Shown here piece after piece: positions 54,038-63,483 of a DNA stretch of 64,000 nucleotides. Each line of letters begins with the position of its first letter. Positions within the stretch are counted from its first letter, which is position 1. Source of the DNA: VFZN01 sp963709325. GTDB lineage: Bacteria > Acidobacteriota > Vicinamibacteria > Vicinamibacterales > UBA2999. Position numbers and translations under genes: made by a program. The notes below the pieces were generated by a model, which was not told the DNA's origin, made no database searches, and saw only the letters and a program-made list of their open reading frames with translations. The stretch is from the NCBI GenBank assembly GCA_963709325.1, contig CAVPVV010000003.1:3720001-3784000 (forward strand), given 5' to 3'.

Positions 54038-54894
54038 TTGATCGGCTCCTTCCGCAGGTGCCCGTACATCAGCTCGGTCACGAACTCGACGCACTTGAAC
54101 TGGCCGAGCTGCGCGTTCTTCTCGACTCGCCGGTAGAGCGGCATGCTCATCTTCCACGGCCGCGTGAACGTCTCCGGATCGTCGATCGTCGCCTCGTAGT
54201 GGATGTGATCCGCATCGGTCATCGTGTAGCGCTCGGTCACCTTCATGCTTGTCGCAGTGATGGTTGCCGGCGCGATCGAACCAGATTTGATCGTTGAAGC
54301 CCGTGGACGTCGACGACGAAGGTGTCGCCTTCCCAGCGGCCGCACGACTTGGCCCATCCAGCTGTCGATCTGCGGCTCGCCGGGATCCTTGCAGATAGAT
54401 GTGACGGACCGCGCCGGCGAATTCGTAGCGATGAAGAACGCCTCGTTGCTCTGGACGATCTGAAACGGAAACGGCATGTAGGTGGCGCGCGGCACGCCCG
54501 GCAGGTAGCACTTGATTTCCGGATCGCGCGTCAGCCAGTTCTCCTGGTTCTCCTGCTTTCTTCTTCAGTGCCGTCGGCGTTGTAGGGGAGTTCGTCGCCC
54601 TCGACCACGCCGAGGCCGGCGGGGACGGAGCCGATGGCGCCGAACGCGAGCACTTCTTTCGCCGGCACCGGGACGACCGGCCCTGGCCGCATCGCGAGCG
54701 CCGCCTTCGCGCGTGTGCGCCTGGATGTCCCAGTTGGCGGTGTTGAGCGTCTGCCAGATGCCGTTCAGATCAGGCTTGCCGTTCAACCGCGGAATCGCGG
54801 CAGTCCGCGATTGCCCGGTGAGCGACGGCAAGAAGGCCAGCCCGAGGATCAGGATGGCGGCGGCGAGCGCGATCGTCTTGACGGCCGGGCGCAT
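54034..54894 (-). pseudogene. Second secreted DGNPDLQGNW-type protein, multiple frameshifts
   Basis: Starts at ATG 54894 with signal MRPAVKTIALAAAILILGLA and RLNGKPDLNGIWQTLNTANW. It then breaks into several frames: PRATYMPFPFQIVQSNEAFF, YEFAGAVRHIYL, KDPGEPQIDSWMGQ, GFNDQIWFDRAGNHHCDK and an intact C-terminus (MKVTERYTMTDADHIHYEAT onward). Five inferred single-base insertions (for example CAA-G-TCG, CAC-G-GGC, AAG-C-ATG) and two deletions restore one frame. Promoter elements upstream look intact (TATAAT at 54917-54922). It heads the overlapping operon that ends in cysNC. Confidence 0.68.
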
Positions 54895-54916
54895 GCGGTT
54901 ACCCCTCAGGTCGCGG

Positions 54917-54951
54917 ATTATACATACCGGCCGGCCCGGCCGAGGTATGCT
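54917..54951. promoter_or_regulatory. Divergent promoter region with operator-like palindrome
   Basis: A perfect TATAAT (minus strand, 54917-54922) faces the cys-linked operon, 22 bases before ATG 54894. A TATGCT (plus strand, 54946-54951) faces the FAD oxidase gene. Between them, 54924-54948 reads ATACCGGCCGG-C-CCGGCC-GA-GGTAT, an inverted repeat with ATACC/GGTAT ends and GGCCGG/CCGGCC cores. One bound regulator could control both directions. Confidence 0.5.
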
Positions 54952-54999
54952 GGCGCCGCGGCGTGTGGTCTCTCGCCGCACTTCATCACAGGAGCTCCC

Positions 55000-56367
55000 A
55001 TGGCAGACATCAAGGCTGCGGCTGATGCGCTCCGCGCCAATTTCTCCGGTGACGTGCTGGTCGCGGCCGACGCGGCGTTCGACACCTATCGCCGTGTCCA
55101 CAACGGCATGATCGACCGGCGGCCGGCGGTTATCGCCCGCTGCCGCGGCGTGGGTGACGTGCACGCGGCGGTCCGGCTCGCCCGCGAACACCAGCTGGAA
55201 ATCGCGGTCCGCGGCGGCGGCCACAACGTCGCCGGCAACGCCGTGTGCGAGGGTGGTCTGATGATCGACCTGGCGGGAATGCGCGGCGTCCACGTCAACC
55301 CGAAAACTCGCCGTGCCCGTGCCCAGGGCGGGGCGACGTGGGCCGACTACAACCGCGAGACCCAGATCTTCGGCCTAGCCAGCACCGGGGGCGTCGTGTC
55401 CACGACGGGCGTGGCCGGTCTGACGCTCGGCGGCGGCCTCGGGTGGCTGATGGGCAGGCACGGGATGGCCGTGGACTGCCTGCGGGCCGCGACGATGGTG
55501 ACGGCGGGGGGCGAGGTGATCCGCGCGAGCGCCGACGAGCATCCCGATCTGTTCTGGGCTGTCCGGGGCGGCGGCGGCAACTTCGGCGTCGCGGCGTGGC
55601 TCGAATACGAGGTGAAGCCGATCGGCCCGATGGTGACCGGTGGGCTGGTCGCGCACCCGTTCGCTTCGGCCCGCGACGTGCTGCGCTTCTACCGCGATCT
55701 CACGGCGAGCCTGCCCGACGAGTTCACGGCCTTCGGCGGAGTGCTGCACGCGCCGGACGGCTCGGGCACAAAGCTCGCGGCCATCATCGTCTGCCACTCC
55801 GGCGATCTCGAGAGCGGCCGGGCCGCCACCGATCCCGTCAAGCGCTTCGGCTCGCCGGCGATGGACGCGATCGGCCCGATGCCGTACTCGGCGGTGAATG
55901 CGATGGTCGACGGCGGCTTCCCGCGCGGCGCACTCAACTACTGGAAGTCCAACTTCCTCGCGGCGCTGACCGACCAGGCCATCGACGGCATCATCGCCCA
56001 GTTCGAGTCATGCCCGTCTCCGATGAGCGCGGTGCTCCTCGAGCACTTCCACGGCGCGGCCACGCGTGTTGCGCCGACCGCGACCGCGTTTCCGCACCGC
56101 AGCGTCGGTTACAACTGCCTGATCATCAGCCAGTGGATGGATCCGGCGCAGAGCGACGCCAACGTCCGGTGGGCACGTGATACCTACACGGCGATGTCGC
56201 CGCACTTTGCGAGCGGGCGCTACGCCAACTACCTCAACGCCGATGAAGTGGGGCAGTCCGACGCGGTGGCGGCCGCCTTCGGCCCGAACGCGGCGCGGCT
56301 GCGCGAGGTGAAGCGCACCTACGATCCCGACAACGTGTTTCACCTGAACCAGAACATCCGTCCGTGA
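55000..56367 (+). CDS. FAD-linked oxidase with BBE-type C-terminus
   Basis: A 455-residue berberine-bridge-enzyme-like flavoprotein. The FAD domain carries EIAVRGGGHNVAGNAVCEGG, with the histidine used for covalent FAD attachment, then ARAQGGATWADYNRETQIFG and VAGLTLGGGLGWLMGRHGMA. The BBE element at the C-terminus ends KRTYDPDNVFHLNQNIRP. Such enzymes oxidise sugars, alcohols or other small molecules with oxygen. AGGAG sits five bases before ATG 55000. Divergent from the cys-linked operon across the palindrome. Its stop overlaps a potential GTG of the next gene. Confidence 0.9.
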   Translation: MADIKAAADALRANFSGDVLVAADAAFDTYRRVHNGMIDRRPAVIARCRGVGDVHAAVRLAREHQLEIAVRGGGHNVAGNAVCEGGLMIDLAGMRGVHVNPKTRRARAQGGATWADYNRETQIFGLASTGGVVSTTGVAGLTLGGGLGWLMGRHGMAVDCLRAATMVTAGGEVIRASADEHPDLFWAVRGGGGNFGVAAWLEYEVKPIGPMVTGGLVAHPFASARDVLRFYRDLTASLPDEFTAFGGVLHAPDGSGTKLAAIIVCHSGDLESGRAATDPVKRFGSPAMDAIGPMPYSAVNAMVDGGFPRGALNYWKSNFLAALTDQAIDGIIAQFESCPSPMSAVLLEHFHGAATRVAPTATAFPHRSVGYNCLIISQWMDPAQSDANVRWARDTYTAMSPHFASGRYANYLNADEVGQSDAVAAAFGPNAARLREVKRTYDPDNVFHLNQNIRP

Positions 56368-56384
56368 TCCGGCGAGATCGAACC

Positions 56385-59300
56385 ATGGCGATGCAGAAGA
56401 TCGGAAACGGCCGAAATGCGCTCGGCCGGACTCTACTCGGGTTGGTTGTCGTTGCTGGCTGCAGTGCCCTGCTCCGCGGCCAGGCGCAGGGGCGCGAGGT
56501 CCGGCTGACCATCCGCGAGGGCACCTCGATGGCCGCCGCGGTGTCGCCAGACGGCAAGACCATCGCGCTCGATCTGCTCGGCGCCCTCTGGACGACGAGC
56601 GTGGACGGCGGCCCGGCGCGGCGAATCCTCGAGGACGGCTACGACGCGCACCTGCCGGCGTGGTCGCCGGATGGAAGGCGGCTCGCGTTCCAGGCCTACC
56701 TCCGCGACACGTGGCACATCTGGGTGATGAATCCTGACGGCAGCGGGCTGCAGGAGGTGACCTCCGGTCCATTCGACGATCGGGAGCCGTACTGGTCGCC
56801 GGACGGCACCCGCCTGGCGTTCTCCTCCGATCGCAGCGGCAACTACGACATCTGGACGCTGACACTCGCGTCCGGCGACGTGAAGCGGCTCACCAGCAGC
56901 GGCGCCAACGACAGCATGCCGGCCTGGTCGCCTGATGGCCGCGAGATCGCGTTCGTCTCCGATCGCCAGGAGCGGGGCATCTACGTCCGCACCGTGGACT
57001 CGGACGCCGAGCGGCTGCTCGTCCGCGACGCGACCACTGTCTGGTCGCCGATGTGGACCCCTGACGGCAAGGCGGTGGCCTACGTGTCGGTCAGCGGCTC
57101 GACCAGCAAGCTGGTGATGGGTGGCACCGCGATCAGCGACACGGGAGAGGATGTGTTCCCGTTCCGCCCGACATGGGTCGGCCCGGACATGGTCTATACC
57201 GCCGACGGCGTGATCAAACGCCGGCCGCGGAGCGGCGGTGCCGCTCGGCCGGTACCGTTTGCGGCCGACCTCGCCTTCACGCGCGCGGCGTTCACGCCGA
57301 AGGCGCCGGTCTTCGCGCCGGACGGCCCGCAGAAGGTCCGCGGCCTGATGCATCCGGTCGTTTCACCGGATGGAGCGCGGGTGGCGTTTGCCGCGCTTGG
57401 CGATCTCTGGGTGGTGTCGACCTCCGGCGGCGAGGCGACGCCCGAGCGCTTGACCAATGACGTGTTCGTCGAGATGCACCCGATGTGGTCGCCCGACGGC
57501 AACCTGCTCGCCTACTCGTCGGACCGCGGCGGTGAGATGGCCGTGTGGGTGCGCGACGTGCGGACCGGGCAGGATCGGAAGATCATCGGCGGAGGCGGCA
57601 CCGCGTCGTTCTCGCCGGACGGGGGGCGTCTGGCCTACCTCGACGCCGCTTCGCAGCTGCGCGTCGTGGACGTCAAGACCCTTGAAGGGCGAAAGGTGCA
57701 CGAGCGGTTGATGGAGCCGGGCCGCCCGAGCTGGTCGCCGGATGGGCGCGCGGTGGTGATGTCGGCGCTCCACCCGTACTCGACGCGCTTTCGAGAGGGC
57801 ACCAACGAAGTGCTGTGGGTGCAGGTCGAGCCGAACCCGTCGGCGACCGGGCGCGATGCGTTCGCGCCGGATCGCTGGTTCGATCCGCTGCCGCACAAGT
57901 CGATCGGGATGCGCGAGAACCTCGGTCCGGTCTGGTCGCCGGATGGGACGCAGATGGCCGCGATCATCGACGGCTATCTCGCCACCTTCCCGGTCGGGCG
58001 CGATGGCACGCCGGCCGGCCCGCCCCGCCGCGTCTCGTCCGACATGGCGAGTTCGCCGTCGTGGACCGGCGACTCACGGCGCGTGCTCTACCAGGCGCTC
58101 GATCGGTTCCGGCTCGTCGATCTTGCCGACGGCAGTGTCCGCGACATCGTCCCGCGCATGACGTGGGAAGCGCGAAAGACAACCGGCGCCGTGACGGTGC
58201 ACGCCGGCCGCCTGTTCGACGGGCGTGGCACCGAAGCGCGCAGCGGCGTAGACATCGTCATCGATGGGAACCGCATCCGGCAGGTGGAGCCGCACCGCGA
58301 CGATCTGCACCGCGGCACCGTGGTCGATGCGTCATCCGGAACGGTGGTGCCGGGGATCATCGAAAGCCACACCCACCTCTCGAAAGAGTACGGCCAGGTG
58401 CTCGGGCGGATCTGGCTGTCGTTCGGCATCACGACGGTGCGCAACCCGGCGACCAATCCGTTCGAAGCCAACGAGGAGCGGGAGTCCCTCGCCTCCGGCG
58501 TCAGGATCGGTCCACGGGTCGTCACCACTGGCGAGCCGCTCGACGGCACGCGTATCTACTACCCTGGCGGCGTGGCGCTCGACGGCGGCGCGATGGTGGA
58601 CAACTACATGAGCCGCGCCCAGGCCCTCGGCTTCGACTTCGTCAAGACCTACGTGCGCCTGCCCGACCTGCTCCAGAAGCGGATCATCGCCGCGGCGCAC
58701 CAGGCCGGAATGCCGGTGACCTCGCACGAGATCTATCCGGCGGTGGCCTATGGCGCCGACGGCGTCGAGCACATTCGCGGCACCAGCCGGCGCGGCTTCA
58801 CACCGAAGAACAGCGAAACGAGGCACACCTACCGCGACGTGATCGAGCTGCTGGTCGCGAGCGGCATGACGCTGACGCCGACGATCGGCATCCAGGGCGG
58901 GCACCAGCTGCTGACGCTCAAGGACGGCTCGTGGCTGGAGGACGCGCGGATCAAGATGCTGTTTCCGGCCACCGCATCCGAGCCGTCGCGCGCGCTGCGT
59001 GCGAAGCCTTCGACGCCGGCCGACATCGCTGCGCGGGAGGCGCTGGTCGCGCCGCAGGAGCAGCTGGTCGGCACGCTGCACAAGGCGGGCGGCCGGATCA
59101 TCGCCGGGACCGACTCGCCGATCAATCCCTACGGGTTGTCGCTACTGCTCGAGATCGAGCACTACGTCCGCGGCGGGCTGACGCCGGCCGAGGCGCTGCT
59201 CACGGCGACCGCGGTCCCGGCCCAGGCGATGGGCCTCGGCGCGGAGCTCGGCACGATCGAGCCGGGCAAGCTCGCGGATCTCGTGGTCGTGGACGGCAAC

Positions 59301-59396
59301 CCGCTGGCGAACATCGCCGACATCCGCAAGACGCGGACAGTGGTGAAGGACGGCACCGTGTATCAGGTGGACGCGCTGCTCAAGGGGCCGCAGTAA
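56385..59396 (+). CDS. TolB-like propeller fused to an amidohydrolase
   Basis: A 1003-residue secreted protein. A signal (TLLGLVVVAGCSALLRG, possible lipobox VAGC) is followed by two rounds of PD40 repeats (LPAWSPDGRRLAFQ, PYWSPDGTRLAFSSDRSGNY, MWSPDGNLLAYSSDRGG) to about residue 600. The C-terminal metal-dependent hydrolase has IIESHTHLSKEYG (HxH), GVEHIRGTSRRGF, GRIIAGTDSPINPYGLSLLL and the closing ELGTIEPGKLADLVVVDGNP. This domain order is common in acidobacterial and bacteroidete 'amidohydrolase family' proteins; substrate unknown. ATG 56385 is 18 bases after the FAD oxidase stop, so they may be co-transcribed. Confidence 0.9.
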   Translation: MAMQKIGNGRNALGRTLLGLVVVAGCSALLRGQAQGREVRLTIREGTSMAAAVSPDGKTIALDLLGALWTTSVDGGPARRILEDGYDAHLPAWSPDGRRLAFQAYLRDTWHIWVMNPDGSGLQEVTSGPFDDREPYWSPDGTRLAFSSDRSGNYDIWTLTLASGDVKRLTSSGANDSMPAWSPDGREIAFVSDRQERGIYVRTVDSDAERLLVRDATTVWSPMWTPDGKAVAYVSVSGSTSKLVMGGTAISDTGEDVFPFRPTWVGPDMVYTADGVIKRRPRSGGAARPVPFAADLAFTRAAFTPKAPVFAPDGPQKVRGLMHPVVSPDGARVAFAALGDLWVVSTSGGEATPERLTNDVFVEMHPMWSPDGNLLAYSSDRGGEMAVWVRDVRTGQDRKIIGGGGTASFSPDGGRLAYLDAASQLRVVDVKTLEGRKVHERLMEPGRPSWSPDGRAVVMSALHPYSTRFREGTNEVLWVQVEPNPSATGRDAFAPDRWFDPLPHKSIGMRENLGPVWSPDGTQMAAIIDGYLATFPVGRDGTPAGPPRRVSSDMASSPSWTGDSRRVLYQALDRFRLVDLADGSVRDIVPRMTWEARKTTGAVTVHAGRLFDGRGTEARSGVDIVIDGNRIRQVEPHRDDLHRGTVVDASSGTVVPGIIESHTHLSKEYGQVLGRIWLSFGITTVRNPATNPFEANEERESLASGVRIGPRVVTTGEPLDGTRIYYPGGVALDGGAMVDNYMSRAQALGFDFVKTYVRLPDLLQKRIIAAAHQAGMPVTSHEIYPAVAYGADGVEHIRGTSRRGFTPKNSETRHTYRDVIELLVASGMTLTPTIGIQGGHQLLTLKDGSWLEDARIKMLFPATASEPSRALRAKPSTPADIAAREALVAPQEQLVGTLHKAGGRIIAGTDSPINPYGLSLLLEIEHYVRGGLTPAEALLTATAVPAQAMGLGAELGTIEPGKLADLVVVDGNPLANIADIRKTRTVVKDGTVYQVDALLKGPQ

Positions 59397-59470
59397 GCCT
59401 TCGCGTCCTGGGCCTCGCGCTTCGCGCTCGGTCGGCGCCGCTCGCGGCTGCCCTGAGGCGGAGTCCGACC

Positions 59471-60817
59471 TCAGGGGACTTGCACTTCGACCACCGTCGA
59501 CGGCTGACTGACGCCAACCGCGTTCACCGCGCGGACGCGCACGTAGTAGCGCCCGGGCGGCACGCCGCGGGCGGCAAACGTCGTGGCATCGGTGCCGAGG
59601 CGGCGAGAGAGCAGCTCGAACGAGTCGGGCGAGGATCCAGCCTCGATGACGTAGTCGGTCGCGGCGCGAGAGGTGGGCGCCGGCCGCCAGGAGAGTGTCA
59701 CCTCGGAATCCGAGACCTGCGGCGGCAGCAGCGCGGGCGCGAGCGGTGCTTCCAGCAGCACCAGGTTGGCAATGGCGGGGTACGAAGCGACGCCGAGGAT
59801 TCCCTGCGCCACGACACTGCCCGAGTCTGCGTCGACCAGGGCCGCGCCGAGAAGGTCGTCGAGGTTTGGCCCCTGGGGGATTTCCCTGACGAGCACGGCC
59901 GCACTTCCTTGGGTGGTGAAGGCGAGCTTGGTGACGAGGTCCACAGACCACACCGTCAGGACGGCGGCGGTCGCACTGTCCACGATGTGCGGGGTGCCGG
60001 CGAAACCGCCGACCGACGAACTCACTCCGACGGCGACCCGGGCGCCGTCGGGAGACGGCATCGCCCATGTCAGGCCGCGGCCGGCAATCGGGGTCGGGCG
60101 ATTGGCCAGCCGCGCTCCCGACGTCAGGTCGTAGACGGACATCTCCATCACCGCGAAGACGACCGGGCCCGCATAATCGAGCGTGAACAGGCGGTTCCCA
60201 GCTACCACGTGCATCTCAGAGGGGCTGGACGCGAGTGTCAGTCGGCGCACTTCCGCACCGGTCCGGCCGTCGAGCACCCGCAGCGACGTGGAACAGGCCA
60301 CCAGGATCTCGTCGGTATCGCGCGCGGCAGCAAGCGCACTGGCGGTACTCCCGCCGTCGCAGACGTGGACGCGTCGGATGCCGGTGGCGTCCACGATACC
60401 GACGTCCCCATTCCAGAACCCGACGAACACCGCGGTCCGCCGCGTCGCGACCGCGATCCTGCTGACGTCTTCGACGATCGTTCCGGACGCGCCGGTGACG
60501 GTATCGCGGTAGGCGAGCGGGAAGGTAATCGGCACCGTGATTGGAAGGCGCTCGTGAGCGCCGACGACGTATCGACCGTCGGAGGTCGCCACGACCGCGT
60601 GTGGCACGGTTTGATTCGGGTAGCTGCCATCGATCGGGCCAGGGCGGCGCGCGGTGACAGTACCCGCATCGAGATCGACCACGAGATCCTGCGCGGCCGT
60701 GAGCGGCATCCGAGTTGCCGGCATCACCGTGGTGACGACGGCGAGGCGTTGGGCGTGGGCATTGTCGGCGACCGCCGACACGAGGAGAAGCGCCGCGACC
60801 CGGATCAGAATCCGCAT
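59471..60817 (-). CDS. Secreted propeller protein with C-terminal FN3 domain
   Basis: A 448-residue protein with a signal peptide ending at NAHAQ (residue 23). Residues 40-340 read as a YVTN/quinoprotein-like propeller (HAVVATSDGRYVVGAH, VDATGIRRVHVCDGG, LRVLDGRTGAEVRRL). Residues 355-448 are an FN3 domain with TDYVIEAGSSPDSFELLSRR and PPGRYYVRVRAVNAVGVSQP. It follows the FN3 protein gene by 12 bases on the same strand. No enzymatic motif is seen. Confidence 0.72.
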   Translation of the reverse strand: MRILIRVAALLLVSAVADNAHAQRLAVVTTVMPATRMPLTAAQDLVVDLDAGTVTARRPGPIDGSYPNQTVPHAVVATSDGRYVVGAHERLPITVPITFPLAYRDTVTGASGTIVEDVSRIAVATRRTAVFVGFWNGDVGIVDATGIRRVHVCDGGSTASALAAARDTDEILVACSTSLRVLDGRTGAEVRRLTLASSPSEMHVVAGNRLFTLDYAGPVVFAVMEMSVYDLTSGARLANRPTPIAGRGLTWAMPSPDGARVAVGVSSSVGGFAGTPHIVDSATAAVLTVWSVDLVTKLAFTTQGSAAVLVREIPQGPNLDDLLGAALVDADSGSVVAQGILGVASYPAIANLVLLEAPLAPALLPPQVSDSEVTLSWRPAPTSRAATDYVIEAGSSPDSFELLSRRLGTDATTFAARGVPPGRYYVRVRAVNAVGVSQPSTVVEVQVP

Positions 60818-60829
60818 CTCAAGCCTGCC

Positions 60830-62326
60830 TCACGGTATGGTCAGCACGACCTCGGGCGAGACGGGGCTGGGGGCGCAGCTTCCCACCGCCGCGACCCGCA
60901 GGAAGTAGAAACCCGGTGGTACGCCTGCGAGGGGGAAAGAGATCTGTGGCTGCGCCCCGACATTGCCATTGAAAGCGTTGCTCAGGCCGGTCGCGGTTCC
61001 TGCCTGAAGCAGGTACGACGCCGCGCCGAAGGAGCGGCTCCACGAGATCGTGAGCACGCGGTTGATCTTCGTGAACGTGAGATCGGCCGGCACCGCCGGT
61101 GCGGTGCATCCGACGGAGAATGACACCTCGTTGGAAGCGGCTCCGATCCCGCACGCGTTCACGCCGCGAATCCTGGTGACGTAGTTCCCGCCCGGCGCCG
61201 CGGCCGTCAACTGCATCCGCCCGCCGACGTTCTGGTTGAACAGGTTGGCAAGTCCGCTGGCGCTGCCCGCTTCGACGATGTAGGACGTGGCGCCGGCCGA
61301 GCCGTCCCAGTCGAGCGTCGCAGTGAGACCGATCGAGCGTACGGTGTGGGCGCCCGGCGCTGCCGGAGCGGCCGTGCAGCCAGGATTGCCCACCGCGAAG
61401 GTTCGCTCGATGGAAACCGGGCCGATTGCGGGGCCCTGGCGGCTTCGCAGCCGCACGTAGTAGATGCCGGCAGGAACCGGCGATTGCAGTGCGATCGCGT
61501 TGCCGATGTCGGCATTGAAGATGTTCGTCGCACCCGGGGCTGAGCCGGCCTCGAGCACGTACGATGTCGCGTCGACGGAGGCGTCCCAGGTGACGGCGGC
61601 CGACAAGCCGGTCGTGACGATCTGAAGGTTGGTCGGCGGCAGCGGTTTGCACAGCACGAGCCGCACGTGGCCGGATGCCGCGCCGGCGCCGGCCTGATCC
61701 ACGTCGCGATCGGAGGATTCGAGCTCGTAGTTGAACTCGTAGGTACCCGGCGGCAGCACCCCGCGCCGGGTGCCGAACTGGTTGAAGGATCCGTGCACGC
61801 CATCGTTCGACAGGTTGACGTAGAGCCAGCGCGCCAATCCGAAGGCGGTCTCGTCCTCGAGATACGTCGTGGTGAAGGGCGAGAGGAACTGGCGGAGGAA
61901 GGTCCGCTGCTGATAGGCGTCGCCGGCATCGGTGCTCGAACCGAACAGGTGTCCGCTCAGCTCGTAGACATAGGGTTCATCGAGCGTGATCTGGATGAAG
62001 CCTTCCGTGAGGTTGCCGTTCGACCCGACGCTGTAGCTCTGCTCGGTCTGCACGTCGAACACCGCGGTGGTGCCGGTCAGGCTGATCTCGTAGGTGGCGC
62101 TGGTTGTCGCGGTCGCCGCGGTGCCGATCTCGGTATCGGTGATGCTGTCGCCGAACGTGCCCGGGCCGAAGACCGGCACGATGTCGTGCGAATCGACGAC
62201 GCCGAAGTGATTGTCGGCGCGAACCCGGATGAGCGACGTCGGAGCGATGACCGGCGGCCCGGCTTCCGCCGCGGATGGCAGGCAAGCCAGTAACGCACCG
62301 AACGCGAGGGCGTGAATCCGCTTCAT
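60830..62326 (-). CDS. Secreted protein with three FN3-type repeats
   Basis: A 498-residue protein with a signal peptide ending AAEAG (residue 23). The N-terminal 210 residues form a beta-rich domain (GDSITDTEIGTAATATTSAT; GTRRGVLPPGTYEFNYELES). Three FN3 modules follow, each with the pattern 'TSYVLEAGSAPGATNIFNAD...YYVRLRS'. GGAGG precedes ATG 62326. It probably forms an operon with the propeller-FN3 gene downstream, and shares its repeat type with the FN3 protein encoded at 14.2 kb. A surface binding role is inferred. Confidence 0.75.
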   Translation of the reverse strand: MKRIHALAFGALLACLPSAAEAGPPVIAPTSLIRVRADNHFGVVDSHDIVPVFGPGTFGDSITDTEIGTAATATTSATYEISLTGTTAVFDVQTEQSYSVGSNGNLTEGFIQITLDEPYVYELSGHLFGSSTDAGDAYQQRTFLRQFLSPFTTTYLEDETAFGLARWLYVNLSNDGVHGSFNQFGTRRGVLPPGTYEFNYELESSDRDVDQAGAGAASGHVRLVLCKPLPPTNLQIVTTGLSAAVTWDASVDATSYVLEAGSAPGATNIFNADIGNAIALQSPVPAGIYYVRLRSRQGPAIGPVSIERTFAVGNPGCTAAPAAPGAHTVRSIGLTATLDWDGSAGATSYIVEAGSASGLANLFNQNVGGRMQLTAAAPGGNYVTRIRGVNACGIGAASNEVSFSVGCTAPAVPADLTFTKINRVLTISWSRSFGAASYLLQAGTATGLSNAFNGNVGAQPQISFPLAGVPPGFYFLRVAAVGSCAPSPVSPEVVLTIP

Positions 62327-62366
62327 CGACAGTCCTCCGTATTCAAACGACCGGGACGGCATGCTA

Positions 62367-63371
62367 TCACCGGTCCCGGTGCCGGCTGGCGAACACGGCC
62401 AGGCTCGTCGCCACCGCGCGCCCGCCGGGCATGTTGTCGGATGTCGTGTTCACGAGCTCCGCGTCTCCGGTTGCGGGGTTCTGCCAGGCCATGGTGGTCG
62501 AGCCGCCGCCGTCCAGGTTGAGCGCGTCCCAGACGCCGTACTCACGCACCAGCAACGCCGCGATCTCGCCGAGCGTCATCCCCTGGCTGCCGCCGCGCAC
62601 GTCCACGGTGAAGAAGGTCACGATTCGCCGGTCCTTCGAAAGCCCGATCACCGTTCGAGCCGTCGCAACGTCGTTCCACGACTTGTCGTTCGAGTAGTTC
62701 GACGGTCCGCCGGCGGTCAGTGTGCCGCGTGGGTGCGCCGCGTCGCGGTAGGCAGGCATCGTCACCGCACCGCTGGTCGCGATCTGCGACGATCCTGCGA
62801 CGGTGTTCCAGAGCCGCACGCGCTCGCAGACGTGAATTGCGTCGGCTTTCGACGGGTCGCGGTGCACGAGCCTCGCCCGCTGACTGCGATCGAAGTTGAT
62901 CGCCGGCGCGTTGGCCACCAGCGCGAAGCTCTGCTCGGGTGACTCGAAGGCCGAGAACACACGCCCCTCCGACGCGCCGAGGCCGATGATCCACGCTTCG
63001 CTGTCGGGCGACGGAAACGGCAGGAAGAAATGCGCGTTGATCGCGAGCTGCGCACCGACTGCACGCAGAAACTCCACCGTCTGCTGCCGCGGCACCTCGC
63101 GGCTGCCGCCCGGCGCCGAGACCATGAAGCGGATCCCGCGTTCCTCGGTGTCGATCTGCGCGATGTGCATGCGAACCGGGCGAGGTTTCTGCTCCGATCG
63201 CTCGACGAGCGTGATCCCGACATAAGGCGAAGGAGCGCTGGGCTGGGCTCGCGACGGAATCTGTCCCGCGAGCAGCAGGGCGAGCGCCGCCGCAGTCGAA
63301 AGGACCCGGCGACGTCGGGAATTGGCGATTACGCGCTGCAGAATACGCCACCGCCTGCAATTGAACTGCAC
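62367..63371 (-). CDS. Phosphodiester glycosidase (NAGPA/DUF2233-type) family protein
   Basis: A 334-residue protein with a basic N-terminus and signal segment (VLSTAAALALLLAGQIPSRA). The mature part matches the NAGPA-like family: GAQLAINAHFFLPF (substituting for the NGGFF motif), TAGGPSNYSND and the C-terminal WDALNLDGGGSTTMAWQNP motif. These enzymes uncover or cleave phosphodiester-linked sugars, and bacterial members may act on cell-wall polymers. GTG 63371 is the first in-frame start, and a later start nearer the signal is possible. It lies 40 bases downstream of nothing but the FN3 gene's start region, on the same strand. Confidence 0.85.
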   Translation of the reverse strand: MQFNCRRWRILQRVIANSRRRRVLSTAAALALLLAGQIPSRAQPSAPSPYVGITLVERSEQKPRPVRMHIAQIDTEERGIRFMVSAPGGSREVPRQQTVEFLRAVGAQLAINAHFFLPFPSPDSEAWIIGLGASEGRVFSAFESPEQSFALVANAPAINFDRSQRARLVHRDPSKADAIHVCERVRLWNTVAGSSQIATSGAVTMPAYRDAAHPRGTLTAGGPSNYSNDKSWNDVATARTVIGLSKDRRIVTFFTVDVRGGSQGMTLGEIAALLVREYGVWDALNLDGGGSTTMAWQNPATGDAELVNTTSDNMPGGRAVATSLAVFASRHRDR

Positions 63372-63483
63372 CTTCGCCCTGCCGGCGCGTTCGTGCGCCC
63401 GCCCGCGCTCGGCGCCACGGATACATCACCACACAAATCCTGCCGCGATTTGCGGTGACGCTCGCGAGCTGTTCGCCTGGCCG

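Noticed and set aside
16288..54894. Programmed +1 frameshifting as the explanation for all broken genes
   Set aside because: The shifts have no shared slippery motif, some are deletions, and a single protein would need a dozen events; consensus error or recent decay is simpler until reads are checked.
57815..61123. 1102-codon plus-strand open frame
   Set aside because: It runs through the amidohydrolase in another frame and then antisense to two FN3 genes; composition is shadow-like.
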